DNA of 64,000 bases, taken from Chitinophagaceae bacterium (lineage in GTDB: Bacteria > Bacteroidota > Bacteroidia > Chitinophagales > Chitinophagaceae). The stretch spans positions 1 to 64,000 of the forward strand of contig JACSRW010000040.1 of the NCBI GenBank assembly GCA_014879565.1. The letters are read 5' to 3'. Position numbers and translations under genes: made by a program. The notes below the pieces were generated by a model. That model worked only from the letters and a program-made list of their open reading frames with translations. It had not been told where the DNA came from and did no database searches. Positions 34,500 to 46,200 of this stretch are shown here, in pieces (the stretch's first letter is position 1; each line of letters begins with the position of its first letter).

Positions 34500-35942
34500 G
34501 GTCCCTTTTTTACTTTGCAGGCTTTTTCCCGGAAGCCTGTATTCACAATACCAGGCATAAATACCCGTATCCGGATAAATGCCCCTGATCCGCCCATTCC
34601 ATTTTTCAGCCGGATTCGTGGAATAAAAAACCTGTTCCCCCCAGCGGTTATAAATACGCAGGCGGTAAGCTGTAACAGCGGCGGCCGAACCCAGGGGACC
34701 GAAAAAATCATTCCGTCCGTCTCCATTGGGGGTGAAACCGGAAGGGAATAAAAGATCCCGGCAATTATCATCCAGACTTACGGTGCCCGAAGCCGCTGCG
34801 GCACAAATACCCGAACCTGTTATGGACACATTGTAATTACCCGCGGCAAGTCCGCTGGCCAACGGTCCCTGTTGCGGGGGATTGGTATTCCAGGTATAAG
34901 AAAGAGCTGTGTTACCTGCACCCGTTACCGATACACCGAGAGAGCCGCCGGTATTGGTTTCACAGGAAGCAGGATTGATCTGGGTGACTTCGGCATCTGC
35001 TATGATAATATCCCTTGTTGTGGTGGAGGGAGCATTACCCGGTCCGTCAATGGTAAAGGTGACCGTATAACTTCCCGGTCTCAGATACTGATGCACAGGG
35101 TTCTCCAGGGTGGAGGTGTTACCAAAGGGTGAAAGCGGATCATCAAATTCCCAGCGGAAATTCTGCGGACAGAGCGGGGAGGTATTAAAGAAGCGGATCG
35201 TACGGTTGGTGTCACATTCATACCGGAACGAAGCCTGGTTGGGCGGCGCCTCACCAATCCACACAGAATCTATCGCAAATCCGTCGTAATTATTACAGGT
35301 AGTGCCTGCCCCAAAAACAAAACGGAATATAACCGATGTTTCTCCGGCAAGCATGGGCAACGTTTTACCGGCCAGTACCCATCCCCGGCTGCCATTGCCT
35401 CCCCGGCAGGAGCCGCTGTTCGCCTGCCCGTTGCCCGTCCAGCCCTGGGTATTGGTACCCATCGTTCCCAGGGTACCAATGGCAGCCGTATTGAACCAGT
35501 TCCGGTTCAGACAGTCGGTTCTGTCATTGACCCCGCCTGCTGTACGCCAGCTCAATCCATTGTCAACCGAATATTGTAAGGAAGCACCATCCCATTGGTA
35601 TTCTGTTTCCCAGAATACTTTAAACTGCAGCCAGGGATAGATAAGGTTGCTGAAATCAAAACAGGGGCTTTGCAGGAAGGAGGCTTCCCCGTCATTATAA
35701 TTTGTTCCCGGATTCAGTCCGCCTGCCATCCAGCACCGCTGACCGTCACCCGCAACACTGATGACGCTTTTGGCCGGTACACCCCAGGCCCAGGAGGAGG
35801 CATTGCCTCCGGTTACCCAGCCACCATTGGTTAATTCAAAACTTTCCTGATAGGGAAAACCGCTGATGGGCGCAGCACATTGGGTGAATGCCGGCAGAGG
35901 GTTCAGGTATAAAAGGATCCATATGATAAACGGGTACCGCAA
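34482..35942 (-). CDS. Secreted protein with T9SS type B (gliding-type) sorting domain
   Basis: 486 residues. The start is a TTG at 35942 (no ATG is available); a near-consensus -7 box TATCTTTA ends 8 bases before it. After a signal peptide (PFIIWILLYLNPLPAFTQ) there is a jelly-roll-like region (about 30-225), a PKD-like domain (NPVHQYLRPGSYTVTFTIDG) and a short SprB-like repeat (CETNTGGSLGVSVTGAG). The last 85 residues are the gliding motility-associated tail: FPSGFTPNGDGRNDFF, YRLRIYNRWGEQVFYS, GIYAWYCEY. It is exported by T9SS to the cell surface. Confidence 0.9.
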   Translation of the reverse strand: MRYPFIIWILLYLNPLPAFTQCAAPISGFPYQESFELTNGGWVTGGNASSWAWGVPAKSVISVAGDGQRCWMAGGLNPGTNYNDGEASFLQSPCFDFSNLIYPWLQFKVFWETEYQWDGASLQYSVDNGLSWRTAGGVNDRTDCLNRNWFNTAAIGTLGTMGTNTQGWTGNGQANSGSCRGGNGSRGWVLAGKTLPMLAGETSVIFRFVFGAGTTCNNYDGFAIDSVWIGEAPPNQASFRYECDTNRTIRFFNTSPLCPQNFRWEFDDPLSPFGNTSTLENPVHQYLRPGSYTVTFTIDGPGNAPSTTTRDIIIADAEVTQINPASCETNTGGSLGVSVTGAGNTALSYTWNTNPPQQGPLASGLAAGNYNVSITGSGICAAAASGTVSLDDNCRDLLFPSGFTPNGDGRNDFFGPLGSAAAVTAYRLRIYNRWGEQVFYSTNPAEKWNGRIRGIYPDTGIYAWYCEYRLPGKSLQSKKGTLTLIR

Positions 35943-36069
35943 AAGGACAGTAAAGATAACAAGCCGCGCCGGTTTAGGTTGAACCCGGATTTATTCACAT
36001 TGACGCTGATTAAGCTTGCCGGTTTAAACTTTATCTATAACTTCATTTAATTACTTACCAAACCCATTT

Positions 36070-36576
36070 ATGCATTTGCCTGAAAGCAACGCCTGGACCA
36101 GGCTCAGCCATCATGTAACCGAAGAAGTCCGCCAGCACAAGGAGCATGGACAGAAAGCACTTTTCAGTCTTTGTTCCCGGAAAGCAGGAGATGTCATTGC
36201 TGATTTTTCCGCCGGTACCATTTCTGCAGAACCCACTTACCTGACCGTTCAGCTTGCAGAAGGCAAACACATTACCCTGCAGCCGGAATATCTCCAGTAT
36301 ATCAATCACAGCTGCGAACCCAATGTGTTTTTTGATACCACAGCCATGCAACTGGTAGCCCTGAAAGATATTCAGCCGGAAACGGAGCTGGTCTTTTTTT
36401 ATCCGTCTTCCGAATGGGACATGACCCAATCCTTCCGCTGTTTATGCGGCACGGCCTCCTGCCTCGGTGAAATAAGGGGGGCCGCACACCTGGGCCCCGA
36501 AACACTTGCCTTGTACCGGCTAACAGATTATATCCGGCAGCGTCTCCGCAAAAAATCCGCTAAAAAAGTAGCATGA
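36070..36576 (+). CDS. SET-domain methyltransferase, first gene of the SET/ATP-grasp cluster
   Basis: 168 residues. The SET core has LQYINHSCEPNVFFDTT (the NHSCxPN motif) and ELVFFYPSSEWDM; a post-SET zinc-like motif follows, CLCGTASCLGEIRG. The N-terminal SET part is short. SET enzymes methylate Lys side chains with SAM; bacterial substrates are mostly unknown. The stop codon overlaps the start of the ATP-grasp gene (ATGA), tying the two together. A second SET domain is fused to the second ATP-grasp gene in the same run. Confidence 0.88.
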   Translation: MHLPESNAWTRLSHHVTEEVRQHKEHGQKALFSLCSRKAGDVIADFSAGTISAEPTYLTVQLAEGKHITLQPEYLQYINHSCEPNVFFDTTAMQLVALKDIQPETELVFFYPSSEWDMTQSFRCLCGTASCLGEIRGAAHLGPETLALYRLTDYIRQRLRKKSAKKVA

Positions 36577-37733
36577 AGACCGCCGACGCGCGCACGCTTT
36601 TACAACCGTATAATATCTGGGTGCTGGCTCCATACCTGGAATCAGCCGACCCGAATATTCAGTACTATTATGATTTCACCCAGAGTATAAAAGAATATAC
36701 TGCCGTATTTGAATGCCTGCAGCTGGCCTGGCATTGGCAACCCGTAACCCTGCAGAATTTCCGGGAGATCATTGCCGGTATACGCGCCGGATCGGATGGC
36801 CTGATTCCCCTGGTGCTGAATCTGTGTGACGGAGATGAGGTGAACGGAACACCCGGGGTTTCGGTCATTAAGGAACTGGAAAAACAGCAACTGATCTATA
36901 CCGGATCGGATATACACTTTTATACAATCACCACTTCCAAGATTCCGATGAAGAAAGCTTTTGATAAAGCCGCCGTGCCCAATGCAGCCTGGCGTGTATT
37001 ATCAGACAAGAAGGGAAGCATCCGGGGAATCTGTAAACGGGTGGGCACCCCGCTGATCCTGAAACCTGCCGTATCGGGGGGAAGTATGGGGGTGTCGGTA
37101 AAAAATGTAGTGGATAATGAGGAACAGCTGGCCGTAAGATTGGAAGAACTGAAAGGCGGATACCGGGGCTGGAACCTGCTGGCGGATGGCATCATTGCAG
37201 AACAATTCATCAGTGGTCCCGAGTACACAACTTTTATTACGGGCTCTGCCGATGATCCGGAGCACTGTATCGTGTACGAACCGGTGGAAAGAGTGTTTCA
37301 TGCATCCCTGCCGGAGAAAGAGAAGTTCCTTTCTTTTGACCGGCTCTGGGAAATTTATGAAGAAGAAACGCCGATGCCCGAACAGGAGAATTTTTATGAA
37401 TACCGCCCGGTTAGCGGTAAACTGGCTGCAGAACTGAAGGAACTGAGTATGCAGGCTTATAGGGCCTGCGGGGGAAAAGGATATACCCGTATTGATATCC
37501 GTCAGGATGCGGCGACAGGAAAATTGTATATGCTGGAAGCCAATGCCCAGTGCGGACTGAGCGAAGATGAAAACTATACCTCCATCGGGGCCGTTCTGAA
37601 AGCGTCATCGGTCAGTTTTACAGAAGTGATTACTGAAATCCTGAAAGATGCCCTGCGCAGAAGTGTAAAAAGAGAATTACTTAATAAACAAAAATCAGCA
37701 GCAAGGAAAAAGAAAGTGGTTTCGGTCCGCTGA
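36573..37733 (+). CDS. ATP-grasp ligase, D-Ala-D-Ala-ligase-like
   Basis: 386 residues. ATP-grasp motifs: a nucleotide-binding region LILKPAVSGGSMGVSV (about 163-178), IAEQFISGPEYTTFI, and the metal-binding end DIRQDAATGKLYMLEANAQCGLSEDE (E-A-N). The family joins a carboxylate to an amine through an acyl phosphate. The D-Ala-D-Ala ligase end motif EVNTxPGFT is replaced by EANAQCGLS, so another substrate is likely. The C-terminus is basic (RKKKVVSVR). It sits between two SET genes with a 4-base overlap upstream and 35 bases downstream. Confidence 0.85.
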   Translation: MKTADARTLLQPYNIWVLAPYLESADPNIQYYYDFTQSIKEYTAVFECLQLAWHWQPVTLQNFREIIAGIRAGSDGLIPLVLNLCDGDEVNGTPGVSVIKELEKQQLIYTGSDIHFYTITTSKIPMKKAFDKAAVPNAAWRVLSDKKGSIRGICKRVGTPLILKPAVSGGSMGVSVKNVVDNEEQLAVRLEELKGGYRGWNLLADGIIAEQFISGPEYTTFITGSADDPEHCIVYEPVERVFHASLPEKEKFLSFDRLWEIYEEETPMPEQENFYEYRPVSGKLAAELKELSMQAYRACGGKGYTRIDIRQDAATGKLYMLEANAQCGLSEDENYTSIGAVLKASSVSFTEVITEILKDALRRSVKRELLNKQKSAARKKKVVSVR

Positions 37734-37768
37734 TCCTTCCGCCTTTGGAGCTGTTTAGCCGTAAGAAG

Positions 37769-39196
37769 ATGAAAATTTGTGTACTCCAGCCCGATTATTC
37801 CACCACCGGTGTGGATTATAAAAACTACGATCCGCCCCGCGATCTCAGTGTGCTGCTGCCCGGACATGAAGTGCATACGGTTTTCCTCAACAAACTGACC
37901 ACCTACAGCCAGCTCCGGGAACTGTCAAAATCGGGGTACGATATTTTTGTCAATCTCTGCGAAGGATACCTGGAATGGGAAGTGCCGAGTATTGATGTTA
38001 TCTATACCCTTGAACTTTTAAGCCTGCCGTTTACCGGTCCCACTACCCAGCTTTACGATCCTCCGAAGGAATTGATGAAATACCTCGCGTTCTGCGAAGG
38101 GGTGAAGACCCCGGGTTATGTACTGGTACATGGTCCGGAGGATCTGGACGAAGTAAATAAACAACTGAAGTATCCCTTGTTTGTTAAACCCGCCAAGGCG
38201 GGCGACAGCCTGGGGGTGGACGAACATTCCCTGGTGCAAAACCCGGAAGAACTGCAGCGGCAATGCGCCGGTATACTGGACGAATACGGTCCGCTGCTGG
38301 TGGAAGAATATATTGATGGCCGTGAGTTCACTGTGCTTGTGGCCGCTAATCCCGACGGACAAAACTGTACCGTCTTCCGGCCACTGGAATATGTTTTTCC
38401 GGAAGGAAGAACGTATAAGACCTATGCCCTGAAAACCTCCGAGCTGCACCCTGATTGTAATGTGCCCTGTACAGATCCGGAACTGGACCGGCAGTTGCGC
38501 AGTGCCACAGAAAAGATATTCCGGGGTTTTAACGGTCAGGGTTATGCGCGCCTGGATTTCAGGGTGAATGCGGCAGGCGAAGTTTATTTCCTGGAGATCA
38601 ATTTCACCTGTTCTGTTTTTTATAAAGACGGCTATGAGGGCTCAGCTGATTTTATCCTGAAATACGATGGTATCGGCCAGGCCGGTTTTCTGCAGCATAT
38701 GATCGCGGAAGGCATCGCCCGTCACCGGCGCCGGCAAAAGCCCTATTATTTAAAAGGAAATTCAATTGCCGGTTACGGCATTTACGCAGCAAGGGAAATA
38801 AAAAAAGGAGAATTGGTTTTTAAAGGGGAAGGCCGTGCCCAGCGGATTATCACCCGGCGTTTTGTGGAAACCCACTGGAATGAGGACGAACAACTGCATT
38901 TCCGTCGTTATGCCTACCCCCTGAGTGAAGAGGTTTTTATTCTCTGGGATGATAATCCCTCAGAATGGGCCCCCCAGAACCATTCCTGTGCTCCCAATAC
39001 CGCCTTTGACGGCCTCGACGTATTAGCAATAAAGGATATTTCTAAAAACCAGGAACTCACCCTTGACTATGCAGATTTTTTAGGAGAACACATGGAACCA
39101 TTTGATTGTCAATGTGGTTCAACAAATTGCCGGGGAAAAATAAAGGGACAACCCGGAAATACGCTAAATTTGCGGGAGAAATCCAGACCCCATTAA
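37769..39196 (+). CDS. ATP-grasp ligase fused to a SET domain
   Basis: 475 residues from the ATG at 37769; the ORF track's 37745 is a TTG. Residues 1-315 are a D-Ala-D-Ala-ligase-like ATP-grasp: FVKPAKAGDSLGVDE, LLVEEYIDGREFTVLVA, GYARLDFRVNAAGEVYFLEI then NFTC in place of the usual NTxPG. Residues about 325-475 are a SET domain: GYGIYAAREIKKGELVF, QNHSCAPNTAFDG, ELTLDYADF, and post-SET CQCGSTNCRGKIKG. A ligase and a methyltransferase in one chain suggests that one molecule is both extended and methylated. Function unknown. Confidence 0.87.
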   Translation: MKICVLQPDYSTTGVDYKNYDPPRDLSVLLPGHEVHTVFLNKLTTYSQLRELSKSGYDIFVNLCEGYLEWEVPSIDVIYTLELLSLPFTGPTTQLYDPPKELMKYLAFCEGVKTPGYVLVHGPEDLDEVNKQLKYPLFVKPAKAGDSLGVDEHSLVQNPEELQRQCAGILDEYGPLLVEEYIDGREFTVLVAANPDGQNCTVFRPLEYVFPEGRTYKTYALKTSELHPDCNVPCTDPELDRQLRSATEKIFRGFNGQGYARLDFRVNAAGEVYFLEINFTCSVFYKDGYEGSADFILKYDGIGQAGFLQHMIAEGIARHRRRQKPYYLKGNSIAGYGIYAAREIKKGELVFKGEGRAQRIITRRFVETHWNEDEQLHFRRYAYPLSEEVFILWDDNPSEWAPQNHSCAPNTAFDGLDVLAIKDISKNQELTLDYADFLGEHMEPFDCQCGSTNCRGKIKGQPGNTLNLREKSRPH

Positions 39197-39286
39197 ACGA
39201 CTTACTACCCCAATGGTCTGAGTTTATACCCCATTAAGTTTACTGTTGCGTTTTTTTAGTGAGGAATTCATCTAAACAGAGGAATT

Positions 39287-40192
39287 ATGTCCCGTTTTGC
39301 CGTACTCAGAGCAATCATGCTGCAGCACCGTTACCGGCTGGTGCTGACATACATTCTATTTTCCCTGGAAATGCTGGGCAGCTTAATGCGCCCCTTTTTC
39401 CTGGGACTGGCCGTGAACGATCTTATTAAAGGCAGTTACCAGGGACTTATTCTACTGTCCCTGGTTCACCTGGCCTGGCTGATCCTTGGTACAATCCGGC
39501 ACCGGCTGGATACCCGTACCTACACCGCTATTTATACTTCACTGGTTACCCGGCTGCTCGCCCGCAGATATAAAAAAGAAGAAATTTCCCGGCTCAGCGC
39601 GCATTCCACCCTTGCCCGTGAATTTGTAGATTTCCTGGAATTTGACCTGATCTATGTCATAGAAGCCGCCTACAGTATCCTGGGTTCGCTGGTTTTACTT
39701 TTCTTTTATGATACCGCCGTGGTCATGGTTTGCCTGGCCATCCTGCTGCCGGTTACGGGACTCAGTTATCTCTATGGTAAAAAGATGAAAAAGCTCAACC
39801 AGCAGAAAAATGATGAACTGGAAAAGCAGGTGAATATTATATCAACCGGCAACAGCCATCTCGTACGCCAGCATTATGAAAACCTGCGCAAATGGCAGAT
39901 CCGGATCAGCGATCAGGAAGCCTGGAATTTCGGTATCATGGAAATACTGGTAATGATTGTTATTGGTATATCGCTGCTGATCACCAACAAAACAGCTGGT
40001 TCTGGAATAGAAGCCGGCAGCCTGATCGGGATCTACAGTTATATACAGAAATTTGTATCCGGACTGGATACCATACCCTATACCGTACAACGTCTTTCTT
40101 CCCTCAATGATATTACCCGCCGGATTGAGATCCGGGACAGTGATCTCGATCAGCCCGGACCAGCCAGTGAAAAAATCAAAGAAGTGGCCTGA
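39287..40192 (+). CDS. ABC transporter membrane domain without ATPase
   Basis: 301 residues with about six hydrophobic helices and the pattern of an ABC exporter membrane domain (ABC_membrane_3 type): LILLSLVHLAWLILGTIRHR, TYTAIYTSLVTRLLARRYKKEE, SILGSLVLLFFYDTAVVMVCL, YSYIQKFVSGLDTIPYTVQRL. There is no Walker A, signature LSGGQ or Walker B, and the chain ends where a nucleotide-binding domain would begin. It lies 90 bases downstream of the ATP-grasp-SET gene, same strand, and is followed by a terminator, so it may be the exporter or a membrane partner of that cluster. Confidence 0.8.
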   Translation: MSRFAVLRAIMLQHRYRLVLTYILFSLEMLGSLMRPFFLGLAVNDLIKGSYQGLILLSLVHLAWLILGTIRHRLDTRTYTAIYTSLVTRLLARRYKKEEISRLSAHSTLAREFVDFLEFDLIYVIEAAYSILGSLVLLFFYDTAVVMVCLAILLPVTGLSYLYGKKMKKLNQQKNDELEKQVNIISTGNSHLVRQHYENLRKWQIRISDQEAWNFGIMEILVMIVIGISLLITNKTAGSGIEAGSLIGIYSYIQKFVSGLDTIPYTVQRLSSLNDITRRIEIRDSDLDQPGPASEKIKEVA

Positions 40193-40206
40193 ACCACTTC
40201 TTTTTT
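40178..40206. terminator. Terminator between ABC gene and the giant T9SS gene
   Basis: Stem AAAGAAGTGG / CCACTTCTTT (40178-40187, 40194-40203), loop CCTGAA, spanning the stop codon of the ABC gene, with T and A runs on either side. It may work for both convergent genes. Confidence 0.8.
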
Positions 40207-40229
40207 AATATTCGGTGATTTTAATTTTC

Positions 40230-43200
40230 TTATTGTTTTACAAACAGGAGCCAGGTCCTTTTCTTTTTCCTGCTTTCCAGAATAACAATATACGTACCGG
40301 CAGAAAGATGTGCTACAGGAAGCTCCACCCGAATGCGCCCACTGATACCCGTTTGCTGAATATATACACCATTACTGCTGAGCAAACGAAGGTTTTCCCA
40401 CTGATCCGCTAACCGCAGGCTGTCAATAACCAGGATCTCATTGGCGGGATTAGGGTAATGCCGGATGCTGAACTGACTGGCTGGCACAGGGTCAATGGCG
40501 GTAACCGGAGATACAGTAAATGTCAGCACATTGCTGTTAACAGTCTGCGGACTGGCACAGGATGCATTACTGGTAAGCATACAGCGGATCTTCACCCCGT
40601 TGGCTGCAGGAGTATAGTTCAGAGTGGAACCGGTAGCCCCGCCGATATTTTGCCATCCGGCCGAAGCGGTACTGTCCTGCCATTGATAGGAAGGAGCACC
40701 GCCCCCGTTTACCATGACGGACACCAGGCTGCTGCTTTGTCCGGCATTCAGTGTGGTTGTTCCGGTTATCAGGATTACCGGTAATACAGCGGGTGTTACA
40801 GACAGACGGTAAATAGTTCCGAACTGGCTGCCATTCACCACACAGCGGTACCGGTAATTATTCCAGGAAGAGGGGATCGCTGAAAGCTGGAGCGTTGATG
40901 TGCCGGCTCCCGAGAAGTTACTGTTATTACTGATATTCGTATAGCCATTTCCGTTATCCTGCTGCCATTGATAGCTGCTGCCCGTAATGCCGGCACTGAG
41001 GCTGGTGCCTCCATTTGCACAGACCGCCACATTGGTAATATCGTAGGCGGGCTGCTTATTCTGCATTATACTGATGCTGTTGGAATAGCCATTGGTCCGG
41101 ATCAGTTCCGGCCGGCCATCCGCATCCATATCACAAACAGCCAGTGCCCCGCCCGGATTGTTCACAAAGAATGAAACCGGCCGGTCAAATGCGATACCCG
41201 TTGCGTCTGAACGGTTGGAAAGTGCGTAAACATAGTTACTGTAAACGTCTGCCAGCAACAGATCCGGTTTGCCATCCCCGCTGATATCAGCAAGCACCGG
41301 ACTTCCCGGGTTTTGAATCGGCAAACGGAGTGTTGTCTCAAGCGAAAAATATCCAGGGAACGACCGGTTCTTTAATACTACCAGCTCACTGGCCGCGGAG
41401 TTAGTTACAACCACTTCCGGTTTTCCGTCATTATCCAGATCTGCGGCCGCTACCTGCCGGGAACTCCAGGGCAGGGTAAGGGCGGATGCCTGGAAGGAGA
41501 TCGAATTTTCTGTACTCGTATTTTTCAGAATGGCGAGTTCCGGGGTATTGCTGCCTCCGGCAATCAGGATATCCGGTTTTCCGTCACCGTCAATATCCGT
41601 GATAAACATATCCGTGGTATAGGTGAATGCCGGGAAAGTCTGACGGGCGCCGAAATTAAAAGCGGTACCCGTTCCGGTATTCCGGAAAACAGATACAGCA
41701 CTGCCGTATTCACTCATCATACATACATCTGTACGGCCATCTTTATCAAAGTCGGCAGCCAGACATTTCCTTAATTCATAGTAACCGGTGAATGCCTGGG
41801 CTGTTCCAAAACTCAGCGGCCCTCCGTTGCTGTTATTGGGCAGCAGTGTGAATTCCAAACCGGTAGAACCGGCGGTTGACAAAATATCCGGTTTGCCATC
41901 ATTGTTGAAATCAGCATATACGGCCGACATCGGTCCGTAAACTGTTTGTACTGTTGACCGCGGTGCAAATGCGATATTCGGAGCCGTCGAGGCATTGGTG
42001 TAAAAAGTAAGATTGGAGAGCAGGGTGGATCCGCTGGGATTACAAACCACTACATCCGGTTTATTATCGAGGTTCAGGTCGCCGATGGCCAGGGCAGAGG
42101 GCCGTTTATACGAACCCGAATCCACGCTGCGGATAAAGGCTGCAGGACTAATGTCAGCTGATCCGTTAAAGGAGGGAATAAAATCTTTAACGGAATAAGC
42201 GGTCCGGCCATTTGTGGTTACTGTCACAGGGGAAAGAGATGCTCCGTAGGGAACGGTTACCGTAAGGCTGCTGCTGCTGGCTGCCGTAACCGTTGCTTTT
42301 GCCGTTCCAAAGAAGACGGTATTTCCGGAAAGACTGCTGCTGAAGTTTTGCCCGGTAATGGTGACAGAGGTTTCCGGGGCAGCACTTACCGGACTGAAAG
42401 AGGTAATAACCGGTGCGCTGGTATAAATAAAACCGGGAAGCGTACTGGTACCAGCCGGCGCCAGTACAGTGACGGTGCCCGAACTGCCGCTGCCAACGGT
42501 CGCTACAATAAGGGTATCCGATACCACAGTAAACCCGGCAGCCACAGTAGCGCCGAAGCGCACTTCTGTAACACCGGTTAATTGCTGGCCGGTAATTGTA
42601 ACCAATGAACCCGTAGTTCCTGTCAGCGGTGATATGGATGAAATGGATGGGACTCCCGGATTCAGGAACGTAAATCCTGAAATATTGCTTGTGGTAACCT
42701 GGTTGGTCACACTGATATTCCCGGATGCGCCAGACCCAACTGTCGCTGCAATTCGGGTGGGCGATTCAATAACAAAACTGCTGGCAGCCACCCCGCCGAA
42801 TTTAACAGCGTTCACACTGCCCATATTATGACCATATATGTACACGCGGTTCCCGGTTGATGCTGATTTTGGAAAGAAGTCTGTAATAATTGCCGGGTTA
42901 TTATACAAAAATCCATCGGCCACAGCTGTGCCTCCGGGACCCGACACTTCCAGTTTGCCGGTATTTCCGTCACCCACCGTGGCAGTAATACTTGTGGCAG
43001 AAGTAATGGTAAAGTTCCAGGCAGCGACACCCCCAAAACGCACGGAAGTTACCCCGGTAAAGCCCGTACCGGTTATGGTTACCGTTGACCCGCTGTTACC
43101 AATCTGCGGACTGAAGGAAGTAATAACAGGAATTTGCAAAAAGGTTATAGTGCCGAGAGAATCAGCTCCTGTGGCAGACACCACTTTTACCAGGCCGTTA

Positions 43201-46200
43201 GCTCCGGATCCGGCTATGGCGGTAATAGAACCGGGGTTATTCACCACAAAGGAGGTGGCTGCTGTATTTCCGAAATAGACCGCTGTGGCCCCGGTAAAAT
43301 TGGCTCCTGTTATTGTAACCGGCGTTCCCGCCGTAACGCTGGTTGGATAGAAAGAAGCGATTACAGGCTTATCTCCATATATAAACCCGGGCAAACTGGC
43401 AATACCGGTATTGCTGTGAACGGTTACAGGTCCCGATGCGCCGGGACCGAGTACCGCTTCAATTATGGAAGAAGAGATTACCGTAAACGAAGCGGCTGAT
43501 ACACCTCCGAAAGTTACATTGCTGATTCCGGTAAAACCTTCTCCGCTGATTGTAACAACGGTACCCGAAAGTCCGCTTACGGGACTAAAACTGTTCAGCC
43601 TCGGACCCGGGCCTCCGTGCTGGTTCCGGAACACGGTGGCAGGTGCTCCACCGCCGAATACAATGATATCAGGCCTTCCGTCACCATCCAGATCTCCGGA
43701 TTCAACACGGAAAGGGTCATTGCCGGTTTCCAGGGTAATTCGGGGGGCAAAGGAAAGGGAGCCGATACTGCTTGTATTGGCAAAAAGAGACAGCGAATCG
43801 GCCAGACTGGGAACAAAAAGATCCGGTTTACCATCCCCGGAGAGATCGTTGATGCCGTTTCCATAAGGCATATCTCCGGCAGGTATCTCGGGAAGGGAAC
43901 TAAAGCTGATATTGCCGGAAGAGCTTCCATTCAAAAACACGGATATGCCATCCGAGCCCACATTGGAAACAAGCGCATCCAGGCGTCCATCGCCGTCGAG
44001 GTCACCTGTGGTGAGATAAGAGGGCCAGTCGTTTGCCGGAAAACTTACTCTCGGGGCCAGGTTGAAATTTCCCGGGGTGCTGAGATTACGGAATACCGAC
44101 AATTCACCGGCCAGCGCAAGGATATCAGGCTTACCGTCATCATCCACATCTGCTGCTTTAATGCCATTTCCATACGTACTTAGCGGGTAATCAAAACGCG
44201 CAGAAAAATTGATAGCGCTGGCAGAGCTGTTATTCTTCAGGATACTGATGATTCTGCCGGAATAATTCGCAATTAATAATTCTGGCTTGCCGTCACCGTC
44301 AATATCACTGGCGGAGAGATAAGCTGAGTTAGAATGACTACCGGTCGGAAAACTGTATATGCCGGAAGCCGCTACATAACCGGGGGTGCTGTTATTCCGG
44401 ACCAGCATTACCTGTGTATTGCTCTGAATAAAGGCAAGATCTTTTTTTCCGTCACCATCAAAATCCTCACTGATCATACCACCGCCGCCTTCCGTTCCGC
44501 TGATTACAGCAGCAGGGGCAAAAGAAATTTGTCCGGGTACACCGGTATTTCTGGCCACAGCAATAGCGGTACTGCTCCAGCTTCCCGCTATATCCAGTTT
44601 GCCATCACCGTCAAAATCCACGAGGCAGCCTGCGGGCATATTGCCGATATCTATCCGGTTGGCAAATGAATGGGCGGTCAGGGTACTGCTTCCATTGGGA
44701 AATGTTGTCAGGAAGGGTTTAGCCGACCAGGCGGTGAGTCGGTTCCGGGTTACGGATACCGGCGCATATACAGATCCTGGCGGTACATAAACGGTGAGGC
44801 TGGTTGCGGTAGCTGTTACGGCTCTTGATTTTACTCCGCCGAAATAAATAATATTGTCTTCAGGAATTGTACTGAAACCGCTGCCGGTAATGGTAACCAG
44901 TGTGCCAACCGTTCCTTTTAGCGGACTAATCGATGTGATGACCGGAGGATAACCATAAACAAAACCATTCAGGGAATCTGCTCCGGTGGAATTGAAGACC
45001 GATACATGTCCGGTGGCACCGCTTCCCACTATGGCTGTGATGGAGGAGGAAGAGTTGACCGTAAAAGAAGCCGCCGCCACGCCGCCAAAGCGAACTGCTG
45101 TTGTGCCGGTAAAATTAGCACCGGAAATGGTAACGCTGGTGCCGTTTTCTCCAATGGTAGGTGTAAATGACTGCACCGATGGTTCTGCTTTTACTTCATT
45201 GCGGAGAACATATACTTTACGCTGTACTTCACAGGAGACAGTTATATCATATTTTCCGTCATTATTGAAGTCAGCAAGGGCTATCTGATTTTCGGTTCCA
45301 TACGCACCGGGGAAATAGTTTTTTTGTGCCAGCATACTGATGTTGCCGGGTGTGGATATGTTCTTGAATACCGTTAGCACATTTTCATATTGCGCCAGCG
45401 CCACATCTGGTTTTCCATCTCCGTCCAGATCGCCCACAATAAGTGAAGCAGGAAGTGATGCGGCGCTGTAGGATACCGGATCGGCAAAGGATATCGTGCT
45501 ACCCGTACCGGTATTGCGCATAATGGAAAGCTGTGATCCGTAATGATCAGCCGATACCACATCCTGTTTGCCGTCACCGTCAATATCTCCCAGGGCAATA
45601 TAAGAATGATTGTAAGGGGGCAGCGAAGCGGACATACTGAAGTTCAGTACACCGGGTGTGGAATTATTTTTCAGCACACCAAAACCCGAGATGACCAACT
45701 CGGGCTTTCGGTCACCGGTCAGATCCATCGGAACAAAATTCCGTTCGAAAATGGTATTATAGATTATCTCTGCTGTGGCGAATTTAATGTCGCCCGGCTC
45801 GCTGGTATTTCGTACCACATACATATTTCCCCCGGAACCAAAGACCAGGTCATTTTTACCATCCATATCCGCATCTGTGATACGTACACGTGCGTTTGCC
45901 AAACCGGTAGTGGTTGTGACTGCGGGCGCAAAGGATACTGTTCCGGGAACGGAGGTATTTATATAGGTCAGCAGATTCGGGGAAGCTGCAATGACGATAT
46001 CTGTTTTGCCATCTCCGTCAATGTCCCCGGTAGCAAAGGATTCATAACCTCCCGGCAGTTCTACTGCTGTGCCAAAACTGATCGCTCCACCCGTACCGGT
46101 ATTGGGATAGATAAGTACACCATGTACAGAACCGGGGTTGTTCAGTTTAAGTATGATGAGTTCAGTTCTTCCGTCACCATCAAAATCGGCTGCACCTGTA

